Source: Bromus sterilis
Taxonomy: Eukaryota; Streptophyta; Magnoliopsida; Poales; Poaceae
Direction: 5' to 3'
Assembly: GCA_950022295.1 (NCBI GenBank)
Contig: OX465598.1
Coordinates: 342,439,324 to 342,503,323, forward strand
DNA length: 64,000 nt
This document shows, one piece after another, positions 9,401 to 19,639 of the stretch. Position numbers and translations under genes: made by a program. The number at the start of each line of letters is the position of its first letter. Within the stretch, counting starts at the first letter, position 1. The notes under the pieces are model-generated. The model worked only from the letters and a program-made list of their open reading frames with translations, made no database searches and was not told the DNA's origin.

Positions 9401-11118
9401 AGTCCTTGCAATTTGATCAACTTCCCGGCGTGCTGGAATTCCAGAGTTTTCGCTACCCAGTCTACCATCATAGGTCCACATGCTTCTAACCAGTCCATAC
9501 CAATGACCATATCATAGCACCCCAGAGAGAGAACTCGAAGATCTGTCGCAAATGTCTGGTTTTGAGTCTCCCAGGCACACTGAGCAATGTATCCTCCACA
9601 TGACAATGTGCCGCCATTCGCAATCTTCACGTTGACCGGCTTCATGGCACAAATGCAATGAGCAAACCTGGCTGCCACTCGTTCGCTGATGAAACTGTGG
9701 GAACTCCCCGAGTCCACTAAAATTAACACTTCATGGTCAGCAATCTTGCCCAGTAACCGAACTGTCCGTGGCGTGGTCTGGCCTGTGGTTGCCACTTTGG
9801 AAATGGACATCAGTTGCTCTTCCTCAGAATCTGAATCATGCCCGAGAGGATCCTCGGCCTCCGCTTGCAACAATTCCAGCAGCTCCTCGACTACATGGAG
9901 TTGAACCGTGGGAGCGCATTGGTGGCCTTGCCCCCATCGCTCCCCACATTTGAAGCAGAGACCACGTGCACGGCGGTAGTTGCGTAGAGCCGTCAATCGG
10001 TCTTCGCCACGACCGGGTTCGGGACGGCGGTCAGGTTCCCGTGCCGCCTCGATGCCGCGTCGATCATCCGCTGCTGCCGGCGGCGCGGGCAGCAGTGCCA
10101 GCGGTGGAGGTGCCGCAATTGCCAAGAGTGGACGTTGTTGTCCCCTCCCTGGCGGTTGCTCCTGTCGCCGAAAGTCGCGGCGTGGCATCGCCTCCAGTAG
10201 CTCCTCCTGCAAGAGAGCCAAAGAAAACGCAGAGTCCAGGTCCTGGGGGCGATGCAAAGCAACTCCAGCTCTAATATCTGACCGTAGGCCATCCAAAAAA
10301 TTTGTGGTAAAATAAACAGCATCAAATCCTGAATTATGAGCAAGCAACTGGTGCATCAATTCTTCAAACCGTTCCATATACTCAGTGACTGTCCCTGTTT
10401 GACGCAACCCAGCAAATTGACGGAGTTGCGCCTGATATTGGTCGCGTACGAATTTGCTAATCAGAGCAGCACATAACGCCTCCCATCCCAAGTGCTGCCC
10501 ACTCAACTCCTGCAGCTGCAACCAGCGTGCCTCCGCTCCCGTGAAATGCAAAGTCGCCACCCGCACCCATAATTCTGAGTGAATCCCATACACATCAAAG
10601 TATTTCTCACAGCGAGTGCACCAGTACTGTGGATTATCCCCATCAAAGCGTGGGAAATCCAATTTCGGCAGTGCCCAGTGTGCAGTTGGTGTGCCCCGTG
10701 CAAGTTCAGTACCCTCTACACGGCGCAGGTCAGAAATTGCCTGGGACTGGAGGGGAGGAGAGGGGAACGCACCCTTGACCGGAGGCGGTGCCAGGGTGGT
10801 GACCACCCCTTGGCCCGAACCTCCGGAGTAGCAGTCTTCGCCGTGGCCACTTGGCCCGTGGTGCCCGAGACGAGTGCTTGGAGTCATCGGCCCGGTGGAG
10901 TGCACCACCGCGTCCTCCGCTGTACCACCCGGAGTCGCGAGCGCCGGATGCAGCGCGATGCGCCCCACATGGGAGCGGAGCTCTTCTAGTTGTTGTTGAA
11001 GTCCCACGACGGCGGGTCGCCAGAGCTCCAGGGACGACTGGATCGCCTCGAACTGCGCCTCGTGTGCTGCTCGCCCTTCGTTGACGGAGCGCACCAGCGC
11101 CGCGATTTGTTCTTCCAT
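6295..11118 (-). CDS. Gag-protease-RT-RNase H-integrase-chromodomain polyprotein
   Basis: A 1607-residue frame with all enzymes needed for retrotransposition. In order: coiled-coil-like start; Gag with KLDFPRFDG near 152; zinc knuckle CFKCGERWGQGHQC near 389; aspartic protease LVDSGSSHSF near 466; reverse transcriptase with FMDDILIYS near 806; RNase H with ETDASATGIG near 952; integrase with its CQQ zinc-finger end near 1182, LDFIEG near 1214, SDRDRIFTS near 1273 and QTDGQTERVN near 1303; and a chromodomain near 1493-1540 (HWDGLPESLATWE). No stops or frameshifts are present. The start 86 bp inside the 5' LTR is the first ATG after the primer site. The stop lies inside the 3' LTR. Chromodomains in this family bind histone marks and guide integration. 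Expression cannot be judged here. Confidence 0.95.
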   Translation of the reverse strand: MEEQIAALVRSVNEGRAAHEAQFEAIQSSLELWRPAVVGLQQQLEELRSHVGRIALHPALATPGGTAEDAVVHSTGPMTPSTRLGHHGPSGHGEDCYSGGSGQGVVTTLAPPPVKGAFPSPPLQSQAISDLRRVEGTELARGTPTAHWALPKLDFPRFDGDNPQYWCTRCEKYFDVYGIHSELWVRVATLHFTGAEARWLQLQELSGQHLGWEALCAALISKFVRDQYQAQLRQFAGLRQTGTVTEYMERFEELMHQLLAHNSGFDAVYFTTNFLDGLRSDIRAGVALHRPQDLDSAFSLALLQEELLEAMPRRDFRRQEQPPGRGQQRPLLAIAAPPPLALLPAPPAAADDRRGIEAAREPDRRPEPGRGEDRLTALRNYRRARGLCFKCGERWGQGHQCAPTVQLHVVEELLELLQAEAEDPLGHDSDSEEEQLMSISKVATTGQTTPRTVRLLGKIADHEVLILVDSGSSHSFISERVAARFAHCICAMKPVNVKIANGGTLSCGGYIAQCAWETQNQTFATDLRVLSLGCYDMVIGMDWLEACGPMMVDWVAKTLEFQHAGKLIKLQGLQGAVQHIEPISLDQLEELEHTESIAHVVWLCIVEQQPVEESLPPAIQEILDKFSGMFAEPSGLPKSKPWDHAIPLLPGAKPVNIRPYRYTPEQKNEIEAQVQDMLHKGLVTVSSSPFSSPVLLVKKKDQTWRFCVDFRHLNAITVKTTYPMPIIDELLDELAGSVWFSKLDLRAGYHQIRLQPEDEHKTTFTTHQGRFQFRVMPYGLTCAPASFQGAMNTVLSSVLRKGVLVFMDDILIYSRTMEEHDRLLEQVLRLLQQNDLLAKRSKCTFVQRNISYLGHFISAHGVATDDSKVEAVKNWPVPTTVKQLCGFLGLAGYYRKFVRHFGVISKTLTELLRKGVIFVWTPVADEAFRALKQALIEAPVLALPDFSKTFVVETDASATGIGAVLMQDGHPLAYLSKALAPRNLGLSTYEKECLALLMAVDHWRQYLQHAEFLVRTDQKSLLHLTDQRLNTPIQQRAFTKLLGLQFTIQYKTVLSNRAADALSRRDHPNPGELAAMSVCKPAWLKAVKETYSTDEYAKELMQQLALNPSSEPSFKLHGGVLKFKGRVWVGHDTTVQLQIIQARHSSAVGGHSGFHATYNRVSRLFSWKGLKHQVKLFVQECMTCQQAKTERISPAGLLQPLPIPQQPWAVVSLDFIEGLPLSSGFNVILVVVDKFSKNAHFLPLKHPFTALEVAKVFMKEIYKLHGLPLGIISDRDRIFTSQLWQELFRVCRTELRMSSSYHPQTDGQTERVNQCLETYLRCAVHACPTNWAKWLALAEYWYNTCFHSALGRTSFEVVYGHLPREFGVTQLDECDVPDLAAWLQERAVLTEMLQQQLKKAQDRMKAQADRHRTDRSFEVGDAVLLKLQPFIQTSVARRPFQKLAFRYYGPYTIQARVGTVAYRLNLPATSKIHPVVHVSLLKKALGATVQVSAELPPENSVLQAAHYPSKILDRQTINRNGSTERRVLVHWDGLPESLATWEKWDELHYRFPAMPPWGQGGAKAGENVTPARRATSSARSSGKKDPPTSGAKEIEGDSVPDNGTNRD
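6419..6432 (-). promoter_or_regulatory. Polypurine tract
   Basis: Minus strand AAAGCGGGGGAGAA abuts the 3' LTR, the expected position for the plus-strand DNA primer. It sits inside the polyprotein frame because that frame runs on into the LTR. Confidence 0.8.
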
Positions 11119-11191
11119 CGCCGCCGTTCGCTGGGCTTGCTTGGTGTTGTAGCGTGGCTTGGCGTAGGTGGACTCCAGATCGATCGCTGAC

Positions 11192-11202
11192 CTCTGATAC
11201 CA
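11192..11202 (-). promoter_or_regulatory. Primer binding site, initiator tRNA-Met type
   Basis: Read on the minus strand, TGGTATCAGAG lies two bases inside the 5' LTR. It matches the complement of the initiator tRNA-Met 3' end for 11 bases, then diverges. Confidence 0.85.
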
Positions 11203-11204
11203 AG

Positions 11205-11502
11205 TGTAACGGGTCCGATCTAGTCCTAGAAGGTGGCGGCGGCGGAAGGGAGAAAGAGGAGGCCAGGGAGAGAAGATCAGCTTCTCATTGATAGATTAGG
11301 TCATAGTCGATGATACAACCCCACGGGCTCAGCCCACTTAAGTATACACACACACCGCCTCACACTCTGGCCCATGGCCTAGTCACGGTTGGTCCCGTTG
11401 TCAGGGACACTATCCCCTTCGATCTCCTTCGCTCCACTGGTTGGTGGGTCCTTCTTATCAGAGCTCCTTGCTGACGAGGTGGCCCGCCTGGCAGGCGTTA
11501 CA
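11205..11502 (-). repeat. Chromovirus 5' LTR (298 bp)
   Basis: Second copy of the LTR, with matching TGTAAC/GTTACA ends, followed directly by the GGGAG duplication at 11503-11507. Element transcription should start here and run leftward. Confidence 0.95.
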
Positions 11503-11519
11503 GGGAGTTGGGGATTATA

Positions 11520-11718
11520 AGTTCGTACGTTGTACTGACATTTATAACTCCATTTTAATAGTATGAAGATGACTTATATCATACAGAAAAAAATTCAATG
11601 TATTTGTATTCGAAGAAGGATTCCTACCGTATAATTTTTGTGATATACTACAATTTATAGTTTATGGTCAAAGTTGACACTAAATACTAATGGATCCAAT
11701 AACCCGAAAAGGAGGGAG
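11520..11718. mobile_element. Degenerate Stowaway-like MITE half
   Basis: The right end AAAAGGAGGGAG followed by TA (11719-11720), preceded by a GTCAAAGTTGACAC segment and an inner ATAATTTTTGTGATAT piece, resembles the right arm of a long grass Stowaway element. The left arm is poorly kept or missing, so the left boundary is approximate. Confidence 0.5.
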
Positions 11719-14700
11719 TATATTTCAGAGCCTGGACTTCGAAATGCCATTGACCTACCAATAATGCTTGAAAAAGCATTGCCTTTTATCCATTTAACAA
11801 GAGAGTTTTCACAGCATATCCGACTGCCTCTGAATAGATGCTTCGTAAGAGTAGTACCTTTACTGTAAAGCGTATCCGGCAACAGAGACGTCTGTGAGTG
11901 ATTGGCCACTGTACACCAACGGAGGCACAGGCCGTCGACGGTGCAAAGTTGCAAACCCGAACGAACGATTGGACAGCAAACGAAAGAAAACTGCAGCAAA
12001 CACCTTAGCCTGGCCTTTATTCCGGCAGCTGTCTACTCTTGGATGTCCACTGCAACCTTCCAATTCCGTCCTTGTTCGACAACTTGCAGATTCTTCTTCA
12101 ATTCAACAAGGCAATCGATCGATCCAAACGAGCCGAGGCCCTCTAGGGTGAATGAATACCTTTAACGCCAAGTGACCTCTATAATGTATGCAGTTCTTCT
12201 GGCTCTGGCACTTCGGATCCAGAAGAGGTAGGAGGCATTGTCTGTAAATCTTTTGTTACATTATCATAGAGGAATCACATCCCCACACTGAGATTTACGC
12301 GTGTAAGTGTAAGGAACTGCCAACTGAAGAAAATTCACAAGAATTACAGCGATATCACAACCACTTGTTCCAGCAAATAGTACGTAGAGACCTCATAGAA
12401 TATATAATCTGCTAGCTAGGTCAGGTGGGTGGAGGCGAGAATAAAGTGGAGACTGGACGGGGAAGATCGACGGCGTTCTCGCGTCGAACAGAAACCAGAG
12501 GGCCGGAGGAAACCAAGTATACACCACTACTCCACTGCTCCTACTACAGATGCTGACTGCTGGGAGATCCGCACATTCAAGAGAATATCCGATCCCGTGG
12601 GAGAAGAATCATTGCTGCACTTCGCTTCCGGTGAAAAGAAAAGGTCGGCGTAGGTGGCAATGGTTATTGTATTTTTCCTGCAAGAGGGCTTTTGGAGCTT
12701 AGGGCGGCGACAGAAAGGAACCTCCCACCTTGCATACAAAAGGATTATTTGTGTAGCTGCATTATGCTTGCTTCTAGTAATGCTCTCCTCCGTTGTGTTT
12801 TTTCCGTTGTAGAGTATAGATAAAACTCCTCCTCCTCCACCTATAACAAACGTTTGCTTCCGTTGAGACAGGAGCAGAACATTTTTGGAGGACCTGCAAT
12901 CGTTGGTCTGGTCTGCGCAATTCTGGAATTGATTAACTACGTACCAAACTACCCCATCGGCAGGCAACGTGCGTCTGAATTTTGATACCAATCGCCGTCA
13001 AAAAAGAGAAAGGGCGCCGAGACCTTGTGGCAGCACGGCGATACTTCACGCACATAAATGTGATCCTCGTCAGCGCCCGCGCCCGGTCGTCGTGTTGTGC
13101 TCCGGAGCGTGCGGCTGAGCTTCGTCTCCGCGCGCTAGCCTCTTGGGCGGGGACCGTGCCGCCACCGTGAACAGCGCGAGCTCGACTGGCTGGCGGCCGG
13201 CCGTTGGACGCGCGGGGAGGCGCGCACAGCTAGCGGCAGAGGAGGCACAACACAACGTCGATCGCCCGGCGCGGCGTGCATGTGTGGCATGTGGGTAGTG
13301 GGTACGGAGAGGTAGCTACCCTGGTCACTCGGACGATGATCTGCGGTGGAAACTGTGCCCATAGATTACCAGCAGTTCAGTGGGTCTTGTGCACCGGTGA
13401 ACTTTGCATGGTCGAATGCTGATGCGCCTTTGCATGGATCATGGATGCAACTCCTAGTTTCAATTAGCTTCGCCTTCTTCCGTAGACGACGGTTAGGCAA
13501 ATCCGCCGGCGGCGGGCCATGATTGAGATGGTTTCATTTCATGGTTAAGGCGGGGGCGCATTATTGATGGATTCGCCTACTACACTCTCTACTCTGTCTT
13601 ATCTGCATTGTCATTCGATCCATCGCCGGCATTCCGGTGATGTGTCCATGACGGTGATCGATAGGCGTGGTGGTCCAGCCCCCTGACTCACCGTGACTCA
13701 TGACATGAGATCTCCTCGACGATCGAGTGTCCTGATTGGGAATTAAACCACGACGACGGTCGACGCGGCGCTGCCTAACAAGGGCACTTGATTCCGCCAA
13801 TCATAGGCGCATGCACGGAACCCGGTCGGTCGATCGACCTATGATGATGATGATGATTCCTTGGCCGGGTGGTACGTGGTCTCGCACATGGGCGCCGTGA
13901 CGCGTGACTTTGTCGCGCGCGGCGGCGCGGCACGGCCGGATCCGCCGGCCGATCGTACCGCGCCTTCTAGCTCCTGAGGTGGAAAGGGAGCACGGCCGGC
14001 CGGCCGGCCGCCCGTCCGTGGCGCGGCGGAGCGCGGGACCGGCCTGATGATGCTCGTTCGTAGGGGCCGGGGCCGCGCACGCTCGGGTCATGTACGGCGC
14101 GGCGGCATCCCACGTCGGGCGCACGGGCGGGTCGGCGTCCGTGGAGGCATGAGCGTGATGGGGGTGGAGCCGGATCAGATCAGGATAACCGGAGTGTCCC
14201 TCTCGGCCGTGAACGGGCGGCGTGACGTCTCGTCGGATTTTGGCCGGTGATGGACGGACGGACCGGCACGGGCACCGAGCACTGTAGGCATGTGTGCGCG
14301 TACGATCTACTCTGACTGACTCTGCACCTAGCTGTCTCGATCTACAGTTACATTGCACGGGAGCTCATCATTTACTTTGGGGTGCTTGATTGATTGATTC
14401 TTCTTCTTTCCCAAATTACAATGAACGATCGTCGTGAAAATTCGTCATGCCTTAGCGCGACTTAATTTGTACGATCGCGAAGCAAAAGAGTTTGCGATAC
14501 AAACGGTTCCCTGGGTTCAAATCCCAAACTCCGCTTTCTCTGCTTCCTTTGACCCAAAAAAAAAAGTGTCGCAAGTTTAAACTTGGATTAGTTACAACTG
14601 CGATATTTATTATAGATTGGAGATCGTACTTTTTATTTGAGATGGCAAAGTACAAAAAAGAAATTCTGAAGAATAGTTTTACTTATGTGGAAAACATACA

Positions 14701-14799
14701 ACAACAACACAAAAATTTATTTTTTCATCGGTTGCCAAAAATCAGCAAAAAAAAAAGTTTAGACACCTGGGGAAAAATGTTCAAATATTTTTTCTAGTA
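11719..14799. other. Low-copy sequence, no convincing gene
   Basis: Mixed composition, with a GC-rich part at about 13,000-14,300 that includes a GGCCGGCC run near 13,993 and an ATG trinucleotide run near 13,838. Several frames of 100-185 codons exist, but they are arginine/proline/alanine-rich or lack any known domain. The GC-rich block could be a promoter or first exon of an unrecognised gene. I cannot support a model. Confidence 0.4.
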
Positions 14800-15420
14800 A
14801 CCATCGCAATTCTAATTTGTAGACAATGATAATTTTAGTTTCTGTAACATGAGAAATTTGTTTTTGGCATGCCAATTTCAAATATTGTAGCATGGCATAT
14901 TTATTGTTGAACCATGATAATTTAGTTTCTGTAGCATGATAAATTTATTTTTGGACCATGAAAATTTTAGTTTCGGGTCATAGTAAAATTATTTTTTTAA
15001 TTCATAGATAGCATGAAAATTTCATTTTATACATCATGGCAAATATATTTTTTATAAGATAAAAATTATATTTACATAAATTTTGACAATTTTATTTTTG
15101 ACATAACATGGCAATTCTTTTTTTTTGTGTGAATAACATTTCTTTGTCATGTGTCCATAGCAATCACAGACAAACTTCTTTCCATGTCATGGCAATTGTA
15201 CACAATTAATTTTTATTTTTCCTCATGGAAAAATTAGACTTTTTCTCCATCAAATGATGTTATTTTTTGTAATTTTATATTTTTTAATTTATATGCCAAT
15301 TGTAATAGTTTAGTACTGTTTCATATATCCATTTTACATTTCTTAGATTTTAAAACATGTTTTTTTAATTAACATATATTTATATAGAAATTTAGTTATT
15401 TCTTTCTGTCAAAAAATGCA
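14800..15420. repeat. AT-rich degenerate short-period repeats
   Basis: Phrases of the form CATGATAATTTTAGTTTCTG and GCATGGCA with T-rich spacers recur every 40-60 bp with heavy divergence. No frame is coding. It may be the inner part of a DNA transposon, but no terminal repeats were found. Confidence 0.45.
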
Positions 15421-15844
15421 AACAGAAATAACTAGACCTTTGGGCCACCCAGGATCGCACTGGAAAGAATGTGTAGCAATCAAAAGGTTGGTTGGATCGA
15501 AAACCTCTCCGACCGAACGAAGGTGTTCGTGCTCCTCCCCCTTCTATGGACTGATCACTCTAGATTAAGGTCCTTTTCTTCTCAGCTAAACAGTTGCAAG
15601 TTTGCGTCAGTTGGGCCGATGTTCTCACGCTCGTAGTAAGCAAGAACCCATATGTGTAACTGTTTTCCATTAATTAATTGGACAATTATCTTCCTTTAAT
15701 TAATCAATGAGGCAAATTTCGTGCATCCGTTTCATTAAAAAAACTAGTACTTGACCTGATTAGACTGCTGCAATGTAGATTTCACTCATTCTACTCTAGT
15801 GCCAGATCTCTCGCCTAATGTTCCCTGCACTTGCGCAGCATTCC

Positions 15845-16059
15845 CTCCATCCCAAAATAGGTGGCGTATAAATTCAATATCTAAGTCAATCATTTTAAGA
15901 GGACCGAATATATAGAATTAAATATCAACAGGTACAATTTTGAATTAATGCATTATACAAATATATCTAATGGTATATTCATATTTGATATGGTATTGTT
16001 TATTTTTCCTATTTTTGTATATATGCTTTATAGGCCATCTATTTGAGGACTGGATGGAG
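15845..16059. mobile_element. Stowaway-type MITE (about 215 bp)
   Basis: Left end CTCCATCCCAAAATAGGTGG and right end CATCTATTTGAGGACTGGATGGAG are imperfect inverted repeats. The right end is followed by TA; the left TA is lost. It is non-coding and AT-rich inside, as usual for the family. Confidence 0.7.
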
Positions 16060-16563
16060 TATTAACTTTTGTTTTTGCCCCTAAATTCGAAACTTTTGTA
16101 CGAGTTAACTCGCCAATTTTCTGAGACAAAGAAACTGACCAACTGATATTTTAGCAGCTCCGTGTGTTTTAAGGCCCAAAATCGGCAGAGGCCTACGAGA
16201 ATAGTTAATTTTTTGGTGGAGAGCACTTCTTTTGTCACGAGGCCCACAAAGGAGAATGTTTTCTCTATCTACTACGTTCGCTTCTTGTAATCAATCTTTT
16301 TCCTGTTGCTAAAAAAAACCCTTTTTTCTACTTCTAAAAAAAATGTAACCTGTTGCTTCCTCTGCAAAACTTGTAATCCCCTGTAGGTTGCAGTGACTGG
16401 GATATCCAAAGATTAAAGATTAATAATGAAATTTTATCATGGCATCTTCTTTCTTAGTTCTCCATACATCAATTTCATCCCCGGCGATATGTATTATTCA
16501 GATCCAGGAACTCTTGTTTTCTCTATCAGGACTTCTAATCCTTCCACTTTACACAACCGTCAG

Positions 16564-16577
16564 AAGCCACAAAGATA
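16564..16577. repeat. Left target site duplication of the retroposon
   Basis: AAGCCACAAAGATA, identical to 18256-18269. The two copies are perfect over 14 bp, suggesting limited age. Confidence 0.9.
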
Positions 16578-18255
16578 TGAGATCCATATACAAGGCTCCC
16601 GTGTCGCTCCCGCGGGCGGCCCGGGAGCAACCCTAGCCGCCGCCGCAGGCACCCCTTCCACCACCTCCTCCCCTCGCCGCCGCCGGCAGGGGTCGCTGGG
16701 CAAAGCCCGAGTGGCTCGGCGGCGGCGGGGTTCTCTTCCTTCCCCGGCCCAAGACAGGGTGGCGCGGGCCGCTCCAATTCGACGGGTGAGGCGAGGCCGC
16801 GGGGGCGGGCGGCTGTGGGGCGGAGGTCCATGACGGCGGCGGCTCGGCGTTGCCGCGGAGGCGCGGCTGTGGCGCGGCGGCTCGGCGTCGCCGCGAGGGC
16901 GCAGCCGTGAGGCGGAGGTCCAGGGCGGCAGGGCGGGGTGCGCGGCTGGGGCTCGCTGGTCTGGGCGCAGTGGCTCGGCGCTGCCTCGCATTTGCCGTGC
17001 GCGGGGCGTGGTCGTGCAGAGGGTACGGCGCGGCGGCTCGGCGAGCTCCGGCTCGCTGGATGGCCGGGCCAGGTCGCGGCGGCCTCCAGGGGAGCTGGCC
17101 TTCGCCGGATTGGGCTGCCACGGAGGCTGAACTGGCAGCGGTGCACGGCGGCAGATCTGACGACGGGAGGTCCGATGGTTGCGTTCTGGGCACCCTTTCC
17201 TTGCAGATCCAGCGGGTCCGGTCTTCGGCGGCCGGGTGCGGCCCAGGTCTCCGGCGGGAGCGTGGTGCTACAGTCAGGGACCGCGGTGTTCCATGGCTTT
17301 GGGCGGTGCTCCCTCAAGCCTTGCCGGCGTGGTGCTCGGTACGGAGTGATGGCTTGTGCTTCATTCGGTGGCCCTGCTTCGATGGTGCGGCAACGTGCTG
17401 GTGGTTGGTGTGACGGGAGGATCTGCGGTGGGAGGTGGTGATTGGTGGGCTTGTCGGCGCTGGTGGGGGAAGATGTGCGGTGGTGATGGTGTGGGAGTGG
17501 AGGTGAAAGCCTCGTCTCGGCCTTTTGCCGCGACCAGCGATGGCGGCGGCTGTGGCCGTCGTTGACCTTCTTGGAGGCATCGTTGTTTTGCTGCCGCACC
17601 TCTACTGCACGGACTCGACATCTTGGCCCTCCAGGGGAAACCCTTGACCTTTTGGTCGGACGACGACGACGCTTCGGCGTTGTTTACCCTCTTGGGGGAT
17701 TCGTCTCGGAGTTCGGCATCGGCAAGCGGGACTGGTGGATGACGGCGGAGGTGGCGTCCATACTTCTGTGGCAACGATGATGGTGGGAGTGATGAAGGCG
17801 ACGTGGCTATGGTTGAGTTAGTCGGCTCTTCTCTGACATGTCCGCGAGTTTGCCTCGGTTCGTTGTGTTGCTGTGAAGTCGAAGCTGCGGTGGCGGGGCC
17901 CTGTGGTATACGATGACTGGCTGCAGGTGAACCTTTCGGTGACCTTCCGTGGCGCCTACCGTGCCTAGTTTCTGTCCTTCGGAGCTCTCTTCCAGAGTCG
18001 GAGCTGCGCTGTTTGGTCGCAGGGTTTAGGGTTGGCGATGACGCCTCTTGGGGACTTGTGGTGACGATGACGCCTGCGTGCGGTCTCGGTGTGGCACTCT
18101 TTGTAGTGCAGTGTGTGGAGTATTTTAGGGTGCCGCTCAGCGGATGTGAGGGTTTTCGCTCGGTTTTCCCTAATTAACCGAGCAACTCTATTCTCTCTTA
18201 ATTAATGGATGTGGCAAAGCTTTTGTCACCGATTTCAAAAAAAAAAAAAAAAAAA
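16578..18255 (+). mobile_element. GC-rich non-autonomous retroposon with poly(A) tail
   Basis: The segment is flanked by a 14-bp direct repeat, AAGCCACAAAGATA, at 16564-16577 and 18256-18269. It ends in an A run (18237-18255), the signature of LINE-machinery retroposition. The first kilobase is very GC-rich (CCCTAGCCGCCGCCG near 16631). The end (GGCAAAGCTTTTGTC, then T and A runs) looks like a plant LINE 3' UTR. No reverse transcriptase or endonuclease is encoded. Frames of up to 354 codons on either strand are Arg/Pro/Ala-rich composition artefacts. It could be a LINE that lost its ORFs or an independent non-autonomous family. Confidence 0.85.
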
Positions 18256-18269
18256 AAGCCACAAAGATA
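18256..18269. repeat. Right target site duplication of the retroposon
   Basis: Second copy of AAGCCACAAAGATA directly after the poly(A) tail. The first two A bases are ambiguous with the tail, so the true length is 12-14 bp. Confidence 0.9.
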
Positions 18270-18541
18270 CTAACAATGAATGATCTGTCACCAATAAAGC
18301 GCCTCTGATTAGATAAGCAGCCACACCCACTGTTACAATTCAGAAGTAACAAAGATACTAATGGGTACAACTATCCTATCTCTGCACTCAAGTATAACTG
18401 CGTTTTGTCTATTTCTTTTAAATAAACATTTCCACTTGTGTAGCCTTGTCTCGATAAAACATGAACATATCACCTATGTATTTCCATGAGACGGTCTAAA
18501 GTACGGTTATTTAGTCAAGAAGGATTCTCGAGTATCTTGCA

Positions 18542-18624
18542 CTTCCTCCGTCTCAAAAATAAATGTCACTGGTTTAGTACGAAGTTATACTAAGTTAGTG
18601 ACATTAATTTTGGGACGGAGGGAG
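18542..18624. mobile_element. Stowaway MITE (83 bp)
   Basis: Left end CTTCCTCCGTCTCAAAAATAA pairs with right end TTTTGGGACGGAGGGAG followed by TA. Inner segments GTCACTGG and TTAGTGAC continue the pairing. The left TA has decayed to CA. Confidence 0.85.
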
Positions 18625-19553
18625 TATGTTCCTTTTATTGCTGGAAAGCAATGAGATACATTAGCCAAAACAATCACAATATGTGGTCTGTAAAAGCTTC
18701 CATAATGTTCCATTAGGTTGCTCAAAATAATGTCCCGTTAGTACATCTTAGCGATCTCAAGGTATGAGCGAAGCTCTATTATGTGATTTGTAAAAGCTTT
18801 GATGCAGACAGTATTCATGGCTGGAAGACCCCTAAAAGAAAAGCTAAAATGGTTAGTATACTTCTACTGCAAATGCAACTGAAGAATTCTTGCTCTGAAG
18901 CTTTGACAAACAGCAGAAGCTTAGTCTCTGATTGTGCACAAAAAGAAATCCAGCATCATATAAAACCAAAGCATAGAGAAGAAAACACATCTAGCAAATA
19001 ACAAGCTCCTATCATGCATTTAGGCATGTGAAGTAAGGGATCTAAAACGCTTTCGATGCTAGTATTAACTACCAATAAGAAAAATGGGGATGATATGCAA
19101 GTAGGTTAGAAAAAATATAAACAAAGAAACAGTTGATCTACGTGATGTAAATGAAAACAGTGACAATTCTAATTATAAAAGCATGTACTGACTGATTGCA
19201 TGATTCAAAATATTCAGACTAACTCGACTGGACAGTATACACTGAAAGGAAATTGAGAAATTGTGGCTTTTTCTTGCACATTAATTACGGTGCATATACT
19301 TGATACATAACAGTATACAATATGCAGGGAAAATTCAGATCCGAGAGAAAGGAGTTCAAATCCAAAAATCATATTTACTGTTGTCTTGCATTGTTTTGAG
19401 CAGCATATATTCTATAACGTAAGTACAAAATATCATGAAGTTGCCTGCAAGGAATTAAGGATCAACTGATGACTGATGCTGAGCAGGGCACAAATGGTTC
19501 ACATACATACATGGGAACGTTAATTTTTAAGAAGATTTCAGTTCATAGTGATT

Positions 19554-19639
19554 ATTATTCCGTTCCATAATAACTGTCGTTGGAATTGATGTATCTAGTA
19601 CTAAAATACATCTAGGCAGTTATTATGGAACGGAAGGAG
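19554..19639. mobile_element. Stowaway-like MITE (about 86 bp)
   Basis: TTCCGTTCCATAATAACTG on the left is the inverse of CAGTTATTATGGAACGGAA on the right, followed by GGAG and TA. The outermost left bases are altered, so that boundary is approximate. Confidence 0.8.

Larger units (their letters stand above)
6111..11502 (-). mobile_element. Complete Ty3/gypsy chromovirus (Reina-like), apparently intact
   Basis: A 5,392-bp element on the minus strand. It has two short LTRs with TGTAAC...GTTACA ends, a perfect GGGAG duplication (6106-6110 and 11503-11507), an initiator-methionine tRNA primer site, a polypurine tract and one uninterrupted gag-pol frame with a C-terminal chromodomain. The LTRs differ by two substitutions and one 10-bp indel, so the insertion looks recent. 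Short LTRs, total length near 5.4 kb and a chromodomain suit the Reina lineage; the assignment was not tested by phylogeny. Confidence 0.93.

Noticed and set aside
9966..10343. Frames of 100-116 codons on other strands or frames of the chromovirus
   Set aside because: Shadows of the gag-pol frame; composition follows the GC-rich Gag linker.
12527..12991. A 154-codon minus-strand frame
   Set aside because: No recognisable domain and no splice or promoter evidence.
13801..14358. A 185-codon minus-strand frame in GC-rich sequence
   Set aside because: Low-complexity Arg/Pro/Ala/His content with an isoleucine run from a trinucleotide repeat; no recognisable domain or splice context.
14500..14545. 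tRNA-like GGGTTCAAATCCC (box B and T-arm)
   Set aside because: The T-arm forms but no box A, anticodon arm or matching acceptor stem was found upstream. At most a SINE scrap.
16535..17599. A 354-codon minus-strand frame and overlapping plus-strand frames in the GC-rich retroposon
   Set aside because: Arg/Pro/Ala-rich composition, open on both strands at once, no domain, and wholly explained by GC-rich non-coding sequence inside a TSD-flanked retroposon.
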